Part shown: piece after piece, positions 1-5,006 of the stretch | How the letters are laid out: each line of letters begins with the position of its first letter | How positions within the stretch are numbered: the stretch's first letter is position 1 | NCBI GenBank assembly: GCA_947470885.1 | Contig: CANIXE010000196.1 | Location: 1-5,006, forward strand | Reading direction: 5' to 3' | DNA length: 5,006 nucleotides | Origin: Planctomycetota bacterium | Lineage (GTDB): Bacteria > Planctomycetota > UBA11346 | Position numbers and translations under genes: made by a program | Notes under the pieces: model-generated | Seen by the model: the letters and a program-made list of their open reading frames with translations, nothing else | Database searches by the model: none | Told to the model about the DNA's origin: nothing

Positions 1-134
1 GTGGGGTCAGCCATTGGGGTGCTCTCGGCAGGGAAGGACAGTACCAGGTCAGTACGGCCCAGTGCGACGGTCGTTTGCGCCAGTGTTTGGGGGGGTCCAC
101 CGGTGCAAAGCACGAATAGTGCCGACCCGCCGCA
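1..134. other. Left-edge region without an assignable gene
   Basis: This stretch follows the stop of the small minus-strand gene. On the minus strand two frames are open to the window edge. One is the same frame as the small gene, past its TGA; it contains an ATG at 14-12 (reading M-A-D-P to the edge) with GAGAG 7 bases upstream, a possible ribosome binding site. The other has a GTG at 100-98 (starting M-D-P-P-K-H-W-R-K) with no visible ribosome binding site. The third frame has an ATG at 135-133 overlapping the small gene's TGA, but it stops after 28 codons. A plus-strand frame open from base 1 to 189 runs antisense into the small gene and looks like a shadow. I cannot choose between these, so the next minus-strand gene may start here or beyond the edge. 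Confidence 0.3.
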
Positions 135-452
135 TCAATCCAGTCCCGACTCCAGCCGCGCCAACCGTTCGGTGATCGTTTCCTGGTAGGCCCGCCGGGC
201 CCGGAGGACCTTGGCATCCTCAGAATCTCCCGGCCGACCGGGCTCGATGGTGCGGATCCTGTCCAAAGCCTCCAACAAGGGCGTGGTGGGATCTAAATCC
301 GACCAACCGAGGGTTTCCCCGGAGTCTTGCTCCCCTTCTGATGTACCGGAACTGCTGGTACGTGCCCGACCCGGTCGGCGTTTCCCCTGGGGCTGGGCGG
401 GACGATCCCCGACGATGGGAGCGGTGCGATGAATGAGTGCCGGAGCGACCAT
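135..452 (-). CDS. Small protein of unknown function, downstream of the kinase
   Basis: A 105-residue product if started at the ATG at 452; a TTG at 473 in the same frame would add 7 residues. I do not recognise a family. The first ~55 residues are rich in Pro, Arg, Ser, Gly and acidic residues and look disordered, with no signal peptide or membrane segment. The last ~45 residues, from LLEALDRIRTIEP to the end, form a charged amphipathic stretch (ARRAYQETITERLARLESGL) likely to be helical, possibly a short coiled coil. The gene begins 52 bases after the kinase stop on the same strand, so the two are probably cotranscribed and the product could be a partner or substrate of the kinase; that is inference from position only. 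No clear Shine-Dalgarno is visible before either start. A real gene is favoured over chance because this frame is the longest here and ends in a well-formed helix. Confidence 0.55.
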   Translation of the reverse strand: MVAPALIHRTAPIVGDRPAQPQGKRRPGRARTSSSGTSEGEQDSGETLGWSDLDPTTPLLEALDRIRTIEPGRPGDSEDAKVLRARRAYQETITERLARLESGLD

Positions 453-471
453 GCCTGCAGTATCGGCAGGC
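453..471. repeat. Short inverted repeat abutting the small gene's ATG
   Basis: The arms GCCTGC (453-458) and GCAGGC (466-471) are perfect complements around a 7-base loop. In the minus-strand transcript the 6-bp hairpin sits directly 5' of the ATG at 452. It could reduce access to that start, or be a weak structure between the kinase and the small gene. There is no U-tract, so it is not a typical intrinsic terminator. A chance occurrence is quite possible. Confidence 0.3.
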
Positions 472-504
472 AAATTGAAAACTTAAGGTCGAATGGTGCA
501 ACCG

Positions 505-1380
505 TTACGACGGCCGGATCGAGCCTTGGGTTTTCGACCGTTCGATCATTTGCCGGACCGCCGCCTGCAAAGCCTGGACGTTAGGCGTGCGTTCCTTGGG
601 CGATTTGGCCAGGCACATGTCCACCACCGTCGCCGGACCGGGGGGCACATTGGGGATCCGGCCGGCAAGGCTGGGGGGCGCAGATGCAGCGTTGGCCTTG
701 ATCCGGCTGCTTTGGGTCGAGGCATCGAAGGGAAACCTACCGGTGAGCAGGCGGAAAGCGCACACCCCCAGGGCATAGACGTCACTCTGGTAGGTGGGCT
801 GGGACCCAGCGATAAGTTCCGGCGCGAGGTAGGTCGCCGTGCCAAAAACCGTCTTTTCCGAGCGGCTGAACAGGCTGGCCAACAAGTTTTTACCAGCCCC
901 GGAGCGGACGCTGCCAAAATCAACCAAGGCGAGGGATCCATCCGGGCGGAGGATGCAATTCTCCAATTTTATGTCGTTGTGGATGAATTCTGCCTCATGA
1001 ATCGCCTGGACGATACCGCATAGGTCCGCAAGGACCCGCAACCCATTCACCGGAAGATGGGTATGTTTGGCCTTCAGGGCTAAGACATCCGACAGGGAAT
1101 CCCCCGACAGGAAGTCCATGACGATGCACGGTCGGCCGGAGACTTCCGCCAAGCGTCGACCTACGGGAATACCCGGATGCAGTCGGCGTTCCAGGATTGA
1201 AAACTCGTTTTTCAGGCTTTTGAGCTGGGCGGGGTCGGCCTTGCGTTCTGGCCGAATCACCTTCACCACCACCGGAGCTCCCCCTTCGACATGGTCCGCG
1301 CGATAAACTTCCGAGGTGCCACCAACCCCGATGAGTTCGCGGATCATGTAGGGACCGAGCCGTGCATTCGTCAGGGTCAT
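505..1380 (-). CDS. Hanks-type serine/threonine protein kinase, soluble, catalytic domain only
   Basis: Transfers the ATP gamma-phosphate to Ser/Thr of target proteins; the target is unknown. Almost the whole 291-residue product is one kinase domain. Visible elements in order: glycine loop GVGGTSEV (18-25), ATP-anchoring Lys40 in VVVK, helix-C Glu59, catalytic loop HNDIKLEN (134-141) with Asp136, Lys138 and Asn141, metal-binding DFG (154-156), GTATYLAPE (180-188), SDVYALG with Asp200, and the late conserved Arg264 in PKERT. All core catalytic residues are present. The residue before catalytic Asp is Asn, not Arg, so this is a non-RD kinase. No transmembrane helix or PASTA, TPR or other sensor domain follows, so it should be cytosolic. 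ATG at 1380 is preferred; a TTG at 1413 in frame would add 11 residues. Neither has a clear Shine-Dalgarno. It is divergent from argC and probably cotranscribed with the small gene downstream. Confidence 0.93.
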   Translation of the reverse strand: MTLTNARLGPYMIRELIGVGGTSEVYRADHVEGGAPVVVKVIRPERKADPAQLKSLKNEFSILERRLHPGIPVGRRLAEVSGRPCIVMDFLSGDSLSDVLALKAKHTHLPVNGLRVLADLCGIVQAIHEAEFIHNDIKLENCILRPDGSLALVDFGSVRSGAGKNLLASLFSRSEKTVFGTATYLAPELIAGSQPTYQSDVYALGVCAFRLLTGRFPFDASTQSSRIKANAASAPPSLAGRIPNVPPGPATVVDMCLAKSPKERTPNVQALQAAVRQMIERSKTQGSIRPS

Positions 1381-1443
1381 ATCGGGAGTATCTGCGCCAG
1401 GTGATGCAGGCAACGAGCCATCGGCCTTGTTGCCCAGGGGACC

Positions 1444-1470
1444 TCAATGAAAATGTCCGGTCGTCATTGA
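1444..1470. repeat. 7-bp inverted repeat TCAATGA / TCATTGA
   Basis: TCAATGA at 1444-1450 and TCATTGA at 1464-1470 are perfect reverse complements with a 13-base spacer, so their centres are 20 bases apart, about two helical turns. That spacing is compatible with a dimeric regulator binding one DNA face. The position in a divergent promoter region fits an operator, but no regulator is encoded nearby and no known consensus matches. Confidence 0.4.
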
Positions 1471-1533
1471 AGCCAAATGTTCAGCGGGAATATCAGAAGG
1501 ACGCACTGCTGGTGGACGACCGGACGACCGGAC
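1455..1533. repeat. 11-mer GTCCGGTCGTC in three copies, one inverted
   Basis: GTCCGGTCGTC lies at 1455-1465. Its exact reverse complement GACGACCGGAC lies at 1515-1525 and again, overlapping by three bases, at 1523-1533; the latter two form an 8-bp tandem repeat (GACGACCG) of about 2.4 units. The first copy overlaps the right arm of the neighbouring 7-bp inverted repeat. An RNA across this region could pair 1455-1465 with either downstream copy, giving two mutually exclusive 11-bp stems; alternatively these are protein binding sites. Confidence 0.6.
1467..1496 (+). promoter_or_regulatory. Weak candidate promoter for argC
   Basis: TTGAAG at 1467-1472 and TATCAG at 1491-1496 each match four of six bases of the -35 and -10 consensus, with an 18-base spacer. 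The -35 element overlaps the right arm of the inverted repeat, and the tandem 11-mers would lie just downstream of the start point. The match is marginal and the housekeeping sigma consensus of this organism is unknown. Confidence 0.22.
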
Positions 1534-1660
1534 TGGCGCCGCAAAGAGTCCTCCGTCATGGACATCCAGCGTTCCATTGCGGCACCCTGCCTTGTTGCCC
1601 GGCCAGGAATGGCGTCGGAGCGTGGGTTGCGCCCTTGGGCATGGCGCTACGCCTTGGCCC

Positions 1661-2707
1661 ATGACCGCCATCCCCGTTGCCATCCTCGGCGCCACCGGCT
1701 ATGCCGGCGAAGTTGCCCTCCGCATCCTCCTGGGCCATCCCGGCTTCCGCATCGTCCACGCCGGCAGCGACCGGCTGGGGGGCACCCGCCTGGCGGACGC
1801 GGTGCCGGCCTTCGCCGGCGAAACCGACCTGATCCTGGCCCCGGACACCCCGGAGGCCATCACCGCCAGTGGCGCCCAGGCGGTGATCCTGGCAAAAAAG
1901 AGCCCCGAAGTCACCAAAGTCGTGCCCGCCCTGTTGGCCGCCGGGCTGCGCCTGGTGGACATCGGTGCCGAATTCCGCCTGCGGGACCAGGCTGGCTACC
2001 TGAAGTGGTATAAGGAAGAGCACCACTGCCCAGAACTGCTGGCCGAGGCGGTCTACGGCCTGAGCGAATGGCGGACCGATGCGATCCGCCAGGCCCGGGT
2101 GGTGGGCAATCCCGGCTGCTACGCCACCAGCATCCTCCTGCCCCTGTTGCCCCTGCTGAAGTCCGGCCTGGTGGAACGCACCGCCCCCATCGTCGCCATC
2201 GGCTATTCCGGGGTCAGCGGCGCCGGCAAGCGGTTCGTCGAGTCCAACAACAACCTGTTCTGGGCCCTCAACGAAAACCTGCATTCCTACAAGCCGGTGG
2301 GCCACCAGCACACCGGCGAGGTGGACCAGGAACTGGCCCTGGCCGCCGGCGGTCCAACCCATGTGACCTTCGTCCCCCACCTGGCCCCCATCACCCGGGG
2401 CATCCACACCACCATCACCGCCACCCTGGCCCCCGGGGCGACTTTGGTGCAGGTGCAGGAGAAGTGGGCCGAGACCTATGCCGGCCGGGCTTTCATCCGC
2501 CGCCGGGCCGGCCCCCAGCAGGTCGAGGTGACCAACGTCGCCGGAACCAATTTCGCTGATTTCGCGGGGGCCGCCGACGGCCGGACCCTGATCATCGCCA
2601 GTGCCATCGACAACTTGGTCAAGGGCGCCAGCGGCCAGGCCATCCAGAATCTCAACCTGATGTTCGGCTTCGACGAAGGCGCCGGACTTCTCCACCGGGG
2701 TCTGTGA
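1661..2707 (+). CDS. argC: N-acetyl-gamma-glutamyl-phosphate reductase (ArgC)
   Basis: Third step of arginine biosynthesis in the cytosol: NADPH-dependent reduction of N-acetyl-glutamyl phosphate to N-acetylglutamate semialdehyde (EC 1.2.1.38). The 348-residue product has the length of the long (type 1) ArgC group. Visible features: NADP-binding GATGYAG (10-16), catalytic Cys153 in VGNPGCYATS, GYSGVSGAGK (181-190), SYKPVGHQHTGEVDQEL (209-225) with His215 and His217, one of which should be the catalytic histidine, FVPHLAPITRGI (237-248), and the C-terminal NLVKGASGQAIQN (318-330). The ATG at 1661 is chosen because the cofactor motif then starts at residue 10 as usual; an in-frame TTG at 1577 adds residues unlike ArgC. 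No Shine-Dalgarno is evident. No other arg gene is in the window. Codon third positions are strongly G/C (54 of the first 60). Confidence 0.97.
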   Translation: MTAIPVAILGATGYAGEVALRILLGHPGFRIVHAGSDRLGGTRLADAVPAFAGETDLILAPDTPEAITASGAQAVILAKKSPEVTKVVPALLAAGLRLVDIGAEFRLRDQAGYLKWYKEEHHCPELLAEAVYGLSEWRTDAIRQARVVGNPGCYATSILLPLLPLLKSGLVERTAPIVAIGYSGVSGAGKRFVESNNNLFWALNENLHSYKPVGHQHTGEVDQELALAAGGPTHVTFVPHLAPITRGIHTTITATLAPGATLVQVQEKWAETYAGRAFIRRRAGPQQVEVTNVAGTNFADFAGAADGRTLIIASAIDNLVKGASGQAIQNLNLMFGFDEGAGLLHRGL

Positions 2708-2711
2708 ACGC

Positions 2712-2732
2712 TGTGGTTTCCCTGTAACCACA
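2712..2732 (+). terminator. Small hairpin just after argC, possible weak terminator
   Basis: TGTGGTT (2712-2718) pairs perfectly with AACCACA (2726-2732) around a 7-base loop, starting 5 bases after the argC stop. There is no U-tract downstream, so at best it is a weak or factor-assisted terminator or an mRNA end-protecting hairpin. Confidence 0.3.
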
Positions 2733-2746
2733 CACTATCCGCCCTG

Positions 2747-2752
2747 TATAAG
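2747..2752 (+). promoter_or_regulatory. Candidate -10 box for the exported-protein gene
   Basis: TATAAG matches five of six bases of the bacterial -10 consensus in an otherwise GC-rich genome. No good -35 is seen at 16-18 bases upstream (best is TAACCA, three of six). A transcript starting near 2759 would have a leader of about 48 bases before the ATG at 2807. Confidence 0.33.
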
Positions 2753-2793
2753 TGGGTGGATTCACCGTTCACTTGTTCCTCTCACCACCAGTT

Positions 2794-2799
2794 GAAGGA
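2794..2799 (+). promoter_or_regulatory. Shine-Dalgarno GAAGGA fixing the start at 2807
   Basis: GAAGGA ends 7 bases before the ATG at 2807. It decides against the in-frame GTG at 2756, which has no such site, sits almost on the probable transcription start, and would put 17 polar residues before the signal peptide. Confidence 0.7.
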
Positions 2800-2806
2800 C
2801 TCCGCC

Positions 2807-4951
2807 ATGCGCGCCCGAATTGCTTCCACCTCCCTTGTGCTGATCGGCCTGGCCATGGGGTCATTCGCCGCCGAACCCGCCGCCGAAGTGCGTCTGGCGG
2901 ACGGCAAGGACCTGATTGCCCACTGGAACCAGGGCCCCATCGCCCAGACCTGGAAGGATCCGGTCTTCAATCCCTTCCGAACCAAGTTTGATGAACAAAG
3001 CGCCGAAGCCGCCAAAGATCTGGGCTTTGACCCCTGGAAGGTCCTGCCCACCCTGACCCGGATTCGGATGGTGGCGAATGCCTCTGCCGATCCGGCCAAG
3101 CCGGTGGATGTGGTGGCCAGCCTGGATGCGGGAACCTTTGCCCAGGCCCTGTTCGGCAAGTTGGCCCAGGATAAACCGGCGGCCCAGATCCCCGGGGCGG
3201 ACCAGGCGGTGACCGTCGACCAGGTCACCGTGGCCCGCTTCGTTTCCGCCCTGGTGGCGACCTTCGGCGCCCCACCCAAGGCCCCGGGCAAGGAAGCCCT
3301 GCCCACGCCGGGATCGGACATCGAGGGCACCGCAAACCTAGACCTGTGCGCCGCCATCGCCCAGAAATGGGCCAAAACAGATGCCGGAAAGCAGGACCTG
3401 GGCGGCCAAAAAATTTCTGATGTGATCGACAATGCCACCCGCACCTGGAAGAACCACGACGTCCACCGGGTGACCTACCAGGCCCGGTTCGTCCCCGAGG
3501 GCGTCCTGGAGCGCTTCGTTTCCGACGGTCGCACCCCGAAGGAACTGCTGGCGGTGGATCGGGTCCTCCTCGCCCGACTGCCGGCGAACACCCTGATGGC
3601 CGCCGGGATGGGCTGGGATGGCGCCCAGGCGTGGAAGGAACGGCGCAGTGAACTGCTGGCCGGCCTGGCCGGCGTCCTGGGCACCAGTCCCACCGATCCG
3701 GATGCCACGGAAAAGGCCCTGGATGCCTCCTTCGCCAAAATCCAGATGCCGGTCACCGCCAAGGATCTCATCACCGGCTGGAAGGGCACGACCCTGGTCG
3801 GCCTGACCCCGGGGATGCCCGCTCCGGGGGTGATCCTGGCCATCCCCAGGTCCCCGGCCATGGACACCCTGGTGGGTTGGGCCCTGGCGAAGGTCCCCGG
3901 CCAGCCCACCCTGCCCGCCGAAGGCGCCAGCGCCATCATCCCCATTCCCAATGTCCCGGTGGTCCTAACCCTGGCTCGGGATGCCGGTCATTGGCTGCTG
4001 ACCACCGATCCGATGTTTGCCAGCGCGTTCCTCACCGGCAAGGCCAATGGCTGGGCTGACACCGCCCCCGCCAAGCTGGTCCTGGGCAAGGCCCCGGCCA
4101 CAGCGTACATCGTGGGCGCCAGCGACACACCGGCGGTCCTCCGCACTCTGGGGGGCTACGCGGGGATGGCCCTGGCCTTCGCCAAGGACCTGGATCCGGA
4201 CAGTCGCAACGCGATCATGCAGGCGTTCCCCCTCCTCGCCGCCAAGGCCCAGCCCGGCTATATCTTTGCCGGCACCAAGGCGGGGGACAAGTTGCCCCAG
4301 CAGATGGAGATGCGCAGCCTGACCGGAATGGCGACCCTGCCAGTCATCGCCGGCCTGGCCCTGCCGGCCTTCAACATGGCCCGGCATGCCGGGGGCGGAG
4401 CGGCTCCCGGTGCGAACAATGAATCCGCCGCCGCCACTACCCTGATGTCCGGCATTTTCCCGGCGCAAATCCAGTTCCAGGCCGGCTGCTACCAGGACGC
4501 CGATGGCGACACTATCGGGGAATACGGAACCTTGGGCCAACTCAGCGGTCGGGAAGTCCCTTCCGGCGGCAAGAAGCTGCAGCTGGTGACCGGCGCCCTA
4601 GCCAAGGGCGACATCGCCCAGGGGTACCGCTTCCAGGTCTTCCTGCCCGAATCCGCCGACGCCCAGGAAAAGCATTTCGTGGTCTACGCCTGGCCCTTGT
4701 CCTCTGGCCAAGGGCGGCCCCTCGCCCTCTTGGAAAACGGTATCGTTTACGCCAGCCCGACCGCAGTGGAGGCCAACGGCCCGGCATGGAATGCCGTGTT
4801 TGATGGCAAGGAGTGGGGCTCTGCCCCGGCCTGGCCGGTGTACATCAAGGATGCCCCGTTCAAATCCAAGAAGACCAAGGCCAAAACGACCGTGAAATCC
4901 GAACCCACCGAGTCGAAAGAACCCAAGCCCGCCCAGGGGAACCAGTTTTGA
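2807..4951 (+). CDS. Large exported protein of unknown function with internal pilin-like helix and head
   Basis: The 714-residue product begins with a classic signal peptide: basic MRAR, a hydrophobic core to about residue 18, and likely cleavage after Ala21 (SFA-AEP). I do not recognise a named family. Residues ~28-500 form a long mixed alpha/beta region starting with WNQGPIAQTWKDPVFNPF (40-57), a pattern I associate with large secreted proteins of planctomycetes and relatives. At 508-527 is a hydrophobic segment, MATLPVIAGLALPAFNMARH, resembling the N-terminal helix of type IV pilins and pseudopilins (compare the ...ALLLPALSRAR ending). After a Gly/Ala linker comes a head-like region (~538-680) with DADGDTIGEYGTLGQLSG (564-581), an acidic loop that could bind calcium, and LLENGIVYAS near its end. 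The tail (686-714) is Lys/Glu/Pro-rich. The product is probably periplasmic or surface-located. The stop overlaps the next gene's start, suggesting coupling. Confidence 0.9.
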   Translation: MRARIASTSLVLIGLAMGSFAAEPAAEVRLADGKDLIAHWNQGPIAQTWKDPVFNPFRTKFDEQSAEAAKDLGFDPWKVLPTLTRIRMVANASADPAKPVDVVASLDAGTFAQALFGKLAQDKPAAQIPGADQAVTVDQVTVARFVSALVATFGAPPKAPGKEALPTPGSDIEGTANLDLCAAIAQKWAKTDAGKQDLGGQKISDVIDNATRTWKNHDVHRVTYQARFVPEGVLERFVSDGRTPKELLAVDRVLLARLPANTLMAAGMGWDGAQAWKERRSELLAGLAGVLGTSPTDPDATEKALDASFAKIQMPVTAKDLITGWKGTTLVGLTPGMPAPGVILAIPRSPAMDTLVGWALAKVPGQPTLPAEGASAIIPIPNVPVVLTLARDAGHWLLTTDPMFASAFLTGKANGWADTAPAKLVLGKAPATAYIVGASDTPAVLRTLGGYAGMALAFAKDLDPDSRNAIMQAFPLLAAKAQPGYIFAGTKAGDKLPQQMEMRSLTGMATLPVIAGLALPAFNMARHAGGGAAPGANNESAAATTLMSGIFPAQIQFQAGCYQDADGDTIGEYGTLGQLSGREVPSGGKKLQLVTGALAKGDIAQGYRFQVFLPESADAQEKHFVVYAWPLSSGQGRPLALLENGIVYASPTAVEANGPAWNAVFDGKEWGSAPAWPVYIKDAPFKSKKTKAKTTVKSEPTESKEPKPAQGNQF
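4328..4846 (+). other. Pilin-like helix plus head region inside the exported protein
   Basis: Residues 508-680 look like a separate module. The hydrophobic stretch ending LPAFNMAR is followed by a Gly/Ala linker, then NNESAAATTLMSGIFPAQIQFQAG (split here as NNESAAATTL 537-546 onward), which resembles the ANLRTINTAQ-type helix continuation of pseudopilins, then the DxDGDxxGEYG loop. There is no prepilin-peptidase site (Gly followed by Phe-Thr-Leu-Ile-Glu) before the helix, so processing as a pilin is not expected; the segment may be a membrane anchor or a structural relic. This is similarity judged by eye. Confidence 0.45.
4935..4940 (+). promoter_or_regulatory. Shine-Dalgarno AGGGGA for the downstream TTG start
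   Basis: AGGGGA lies inside the last codons of the exported-protein gene and ends 7 bases before the TTG at 4948. Its position supports that TTG, which overlaps the upstream TGA as TTGA, as the real start of the next gene. Confidence 0.6.
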
Positions 4952-5006
4952 TCCGCCCTCGCCGCAACCGCCGCTCGCCCGGGATCCGGGCGATGGTCCG
5001 GGAACA
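4948..5006 (+). CDS. hemB: Probable porphobilinogen synthase (HemB), 5' end only
   Basis: HemB condenses two 5-aminolevulinate molecules to porphobilinogen in tetrapyrrole biosynthesis (EC 4.2.1.24). Only 19 full codons are present: MIRPRRNRRSPGIRAMVRE, then two bases of a His or Gln codon. This matches the family's N-terminal pattern of RPRRxRRxxxxRxxVRE, which in full proteins leads into the L-x-x-x-D-L-I-x-P-L-F-V segment beyond the window. The start is a TTG overlapping the previous stop by three bases, with AGGGGA 7 bases upstream; the ATG at 4993 is internal (residue 16) and lies inside the conserved pattern, so it is not preferred. No catalytic lysines or metal ligands can be seen in this fragment. 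A chance Arg-rich reading of GC-rich DNA is the alternative, but the spacing of conserved positions makes it less likely. Confidence 0.68.
   Translation, partial: MIRPRRNRRSPGIRAMVRE

Larger units (their letters stand above)
1424..1600. repeat. 12-bp direct repeat pair GCCTTGTTGCCC
   Basis: The exact 12-mer GCCTTGTTGCCC occurs at 1424-1435 and again at 1589-1600, both on the plus strand and 165 bases apart start to start. The flanking bases differ on both sides. The two copies bracket the other repeats in the divergent promoter region. They may be binding sites, a remnant of a local duplication, or chance. Confidence 0.55.
1381..1660. other. Divergent intergenic region with several short repeats
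   Basis: These 280 bases separate the starts of the kinase (leftward) and argC (rightward), so they should carry both promoters. Plus-strand and minus-strand frames running through it are extensions or shadows with no recognisable protein; the argC frame extends back to a TTG at 1577, but the added 28 residues do not resemble ArgC. The region contains a 7-bp inverted repeat, an 11-mer in three copies, and a 12-bp direct repeat, described separately. No tRNA, riboswitch or arginine-operator (ARG box) pattern was recognised. Confidence 0.7.

Noticed and set aside
49..135. Minus-strand ATG overlapping the small gene's TGA (TGATG), suggesting a coupled gene
   Set aside because: The frame stops after 28 codons with an Arg-rich, featureless product; no ribosome binding site or domain supports it.
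493..1023. Plus-strand 176-codon frame across the kinase gene
   Set aside because: It is antisense to conserved kinase motifs and its Arg/Gly/Asp-rich translation shows no domain.
1381..1660. ARG box, riboswitch or tRNA upstream of argC
   Set aside because: No ARG-box-like ATTCA/TGAAT palindrome, cloverleaf or known aptamer core could be found by reading the region on both strands.
1558..2013. Plus-strand ATG-started frame running from the intergenic region into argC
   Set aside because: From about 1661 it is simply argC in another frame, with a His/Arg/Pro-rich translation typical of out-of-frame GC-rich DNA.
1556..2731. Long 391-codon open frame on the minus strand opposite argC
   Set aside because: It is the antisense shadow of argC: strong G/C third positions keep the opposite frame free of stops. 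Its translation is Gly/Ala/Gln-rich with no recognisable domain, while the plus strand encodes an intact ArgC.
2756..2806. GTG at 2756 as the start of the exported protein
   Set aside because: No ribosome binding site, it lies close to the probable transcription start, and it would place 17 polar residues ahead of a well-formed signal peptide starting at the ATG at 2807.
4975..4993. Near-perfect palindrome TCGCCCGG-GAT-CCGGGCGA after the exported-protein gene, a possible terminator
   Set aside because: It lies inside the probable hemB coding sequence (codons for SPGIRA), has no U-tract, and would terminate within a gene that appears translationally coupled.

Overview
The window is a GC-rich bacterial fragment with five genes or gene parts: three to the right (argC, a large secreted protein, the 5' end of a probable hemB) and two to the left (a Ser/Thr protein kinase and a small unknown protein). 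A compact Hanks-type kinase, a large exported protein carrying an internal pilin-like hydrophobic helix, and the hemB N-terminal style together suggest a member of the Planctomycetes-Verrucomicrobia-Lentisphaerae group. That placement is inference from protein style; there is no rRNA or phylogenetic marker to confirm it.

Layout. Positions 1-134 hold no gene I can assign with confidence; two minus-strand frames stay open to the window edge, so the next minus-strand gene may begin here. Positions 135-452 (minus) encode a small, mostly disordered protein of unknown function lying 52 bases downstream of the kinase (505-1380, minus), probably in the same transcript. Positions 1381-1660 are a 280-base divergent intergenic region, unusually rich in short exact repeats: an 11-mer present once inverted and twice in overlapping direct copies, a 7-bp inverted repeat, and a 12-bp direct repeat. 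argC (1661-2707, plus) follows. A 99-base gap with a small hairpin, a -10-like box and a strong Shine-Dalgarno precedes the 714-residue exported protein (2807-4951). Its stop codon overlaps a TTG start whose first 19 residues read like the N-terminus of porphobilinogen synthase (HemB), cut by the window end.

How the genes relate. argC (arginine biosynthesis) and hemB (tetrapyrrole biosynthesis) are housekeeping genes, and they flank a lineage-type secreted protein. The exported protein and hemB look translationally coupled. The kinase and its small partner are transcribed away from argC and use a clearly less GC-biased codon third position, so the two halves may have different histories or expression levels. 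No mobile element, CRISPR array, tRNA or rRNA was seen. I found no convincing new multi-gene system; the points most worth a second look are the repeat-rich divergent region, the pilin-like module inside the exported protein, and the small kinase-linked protein.
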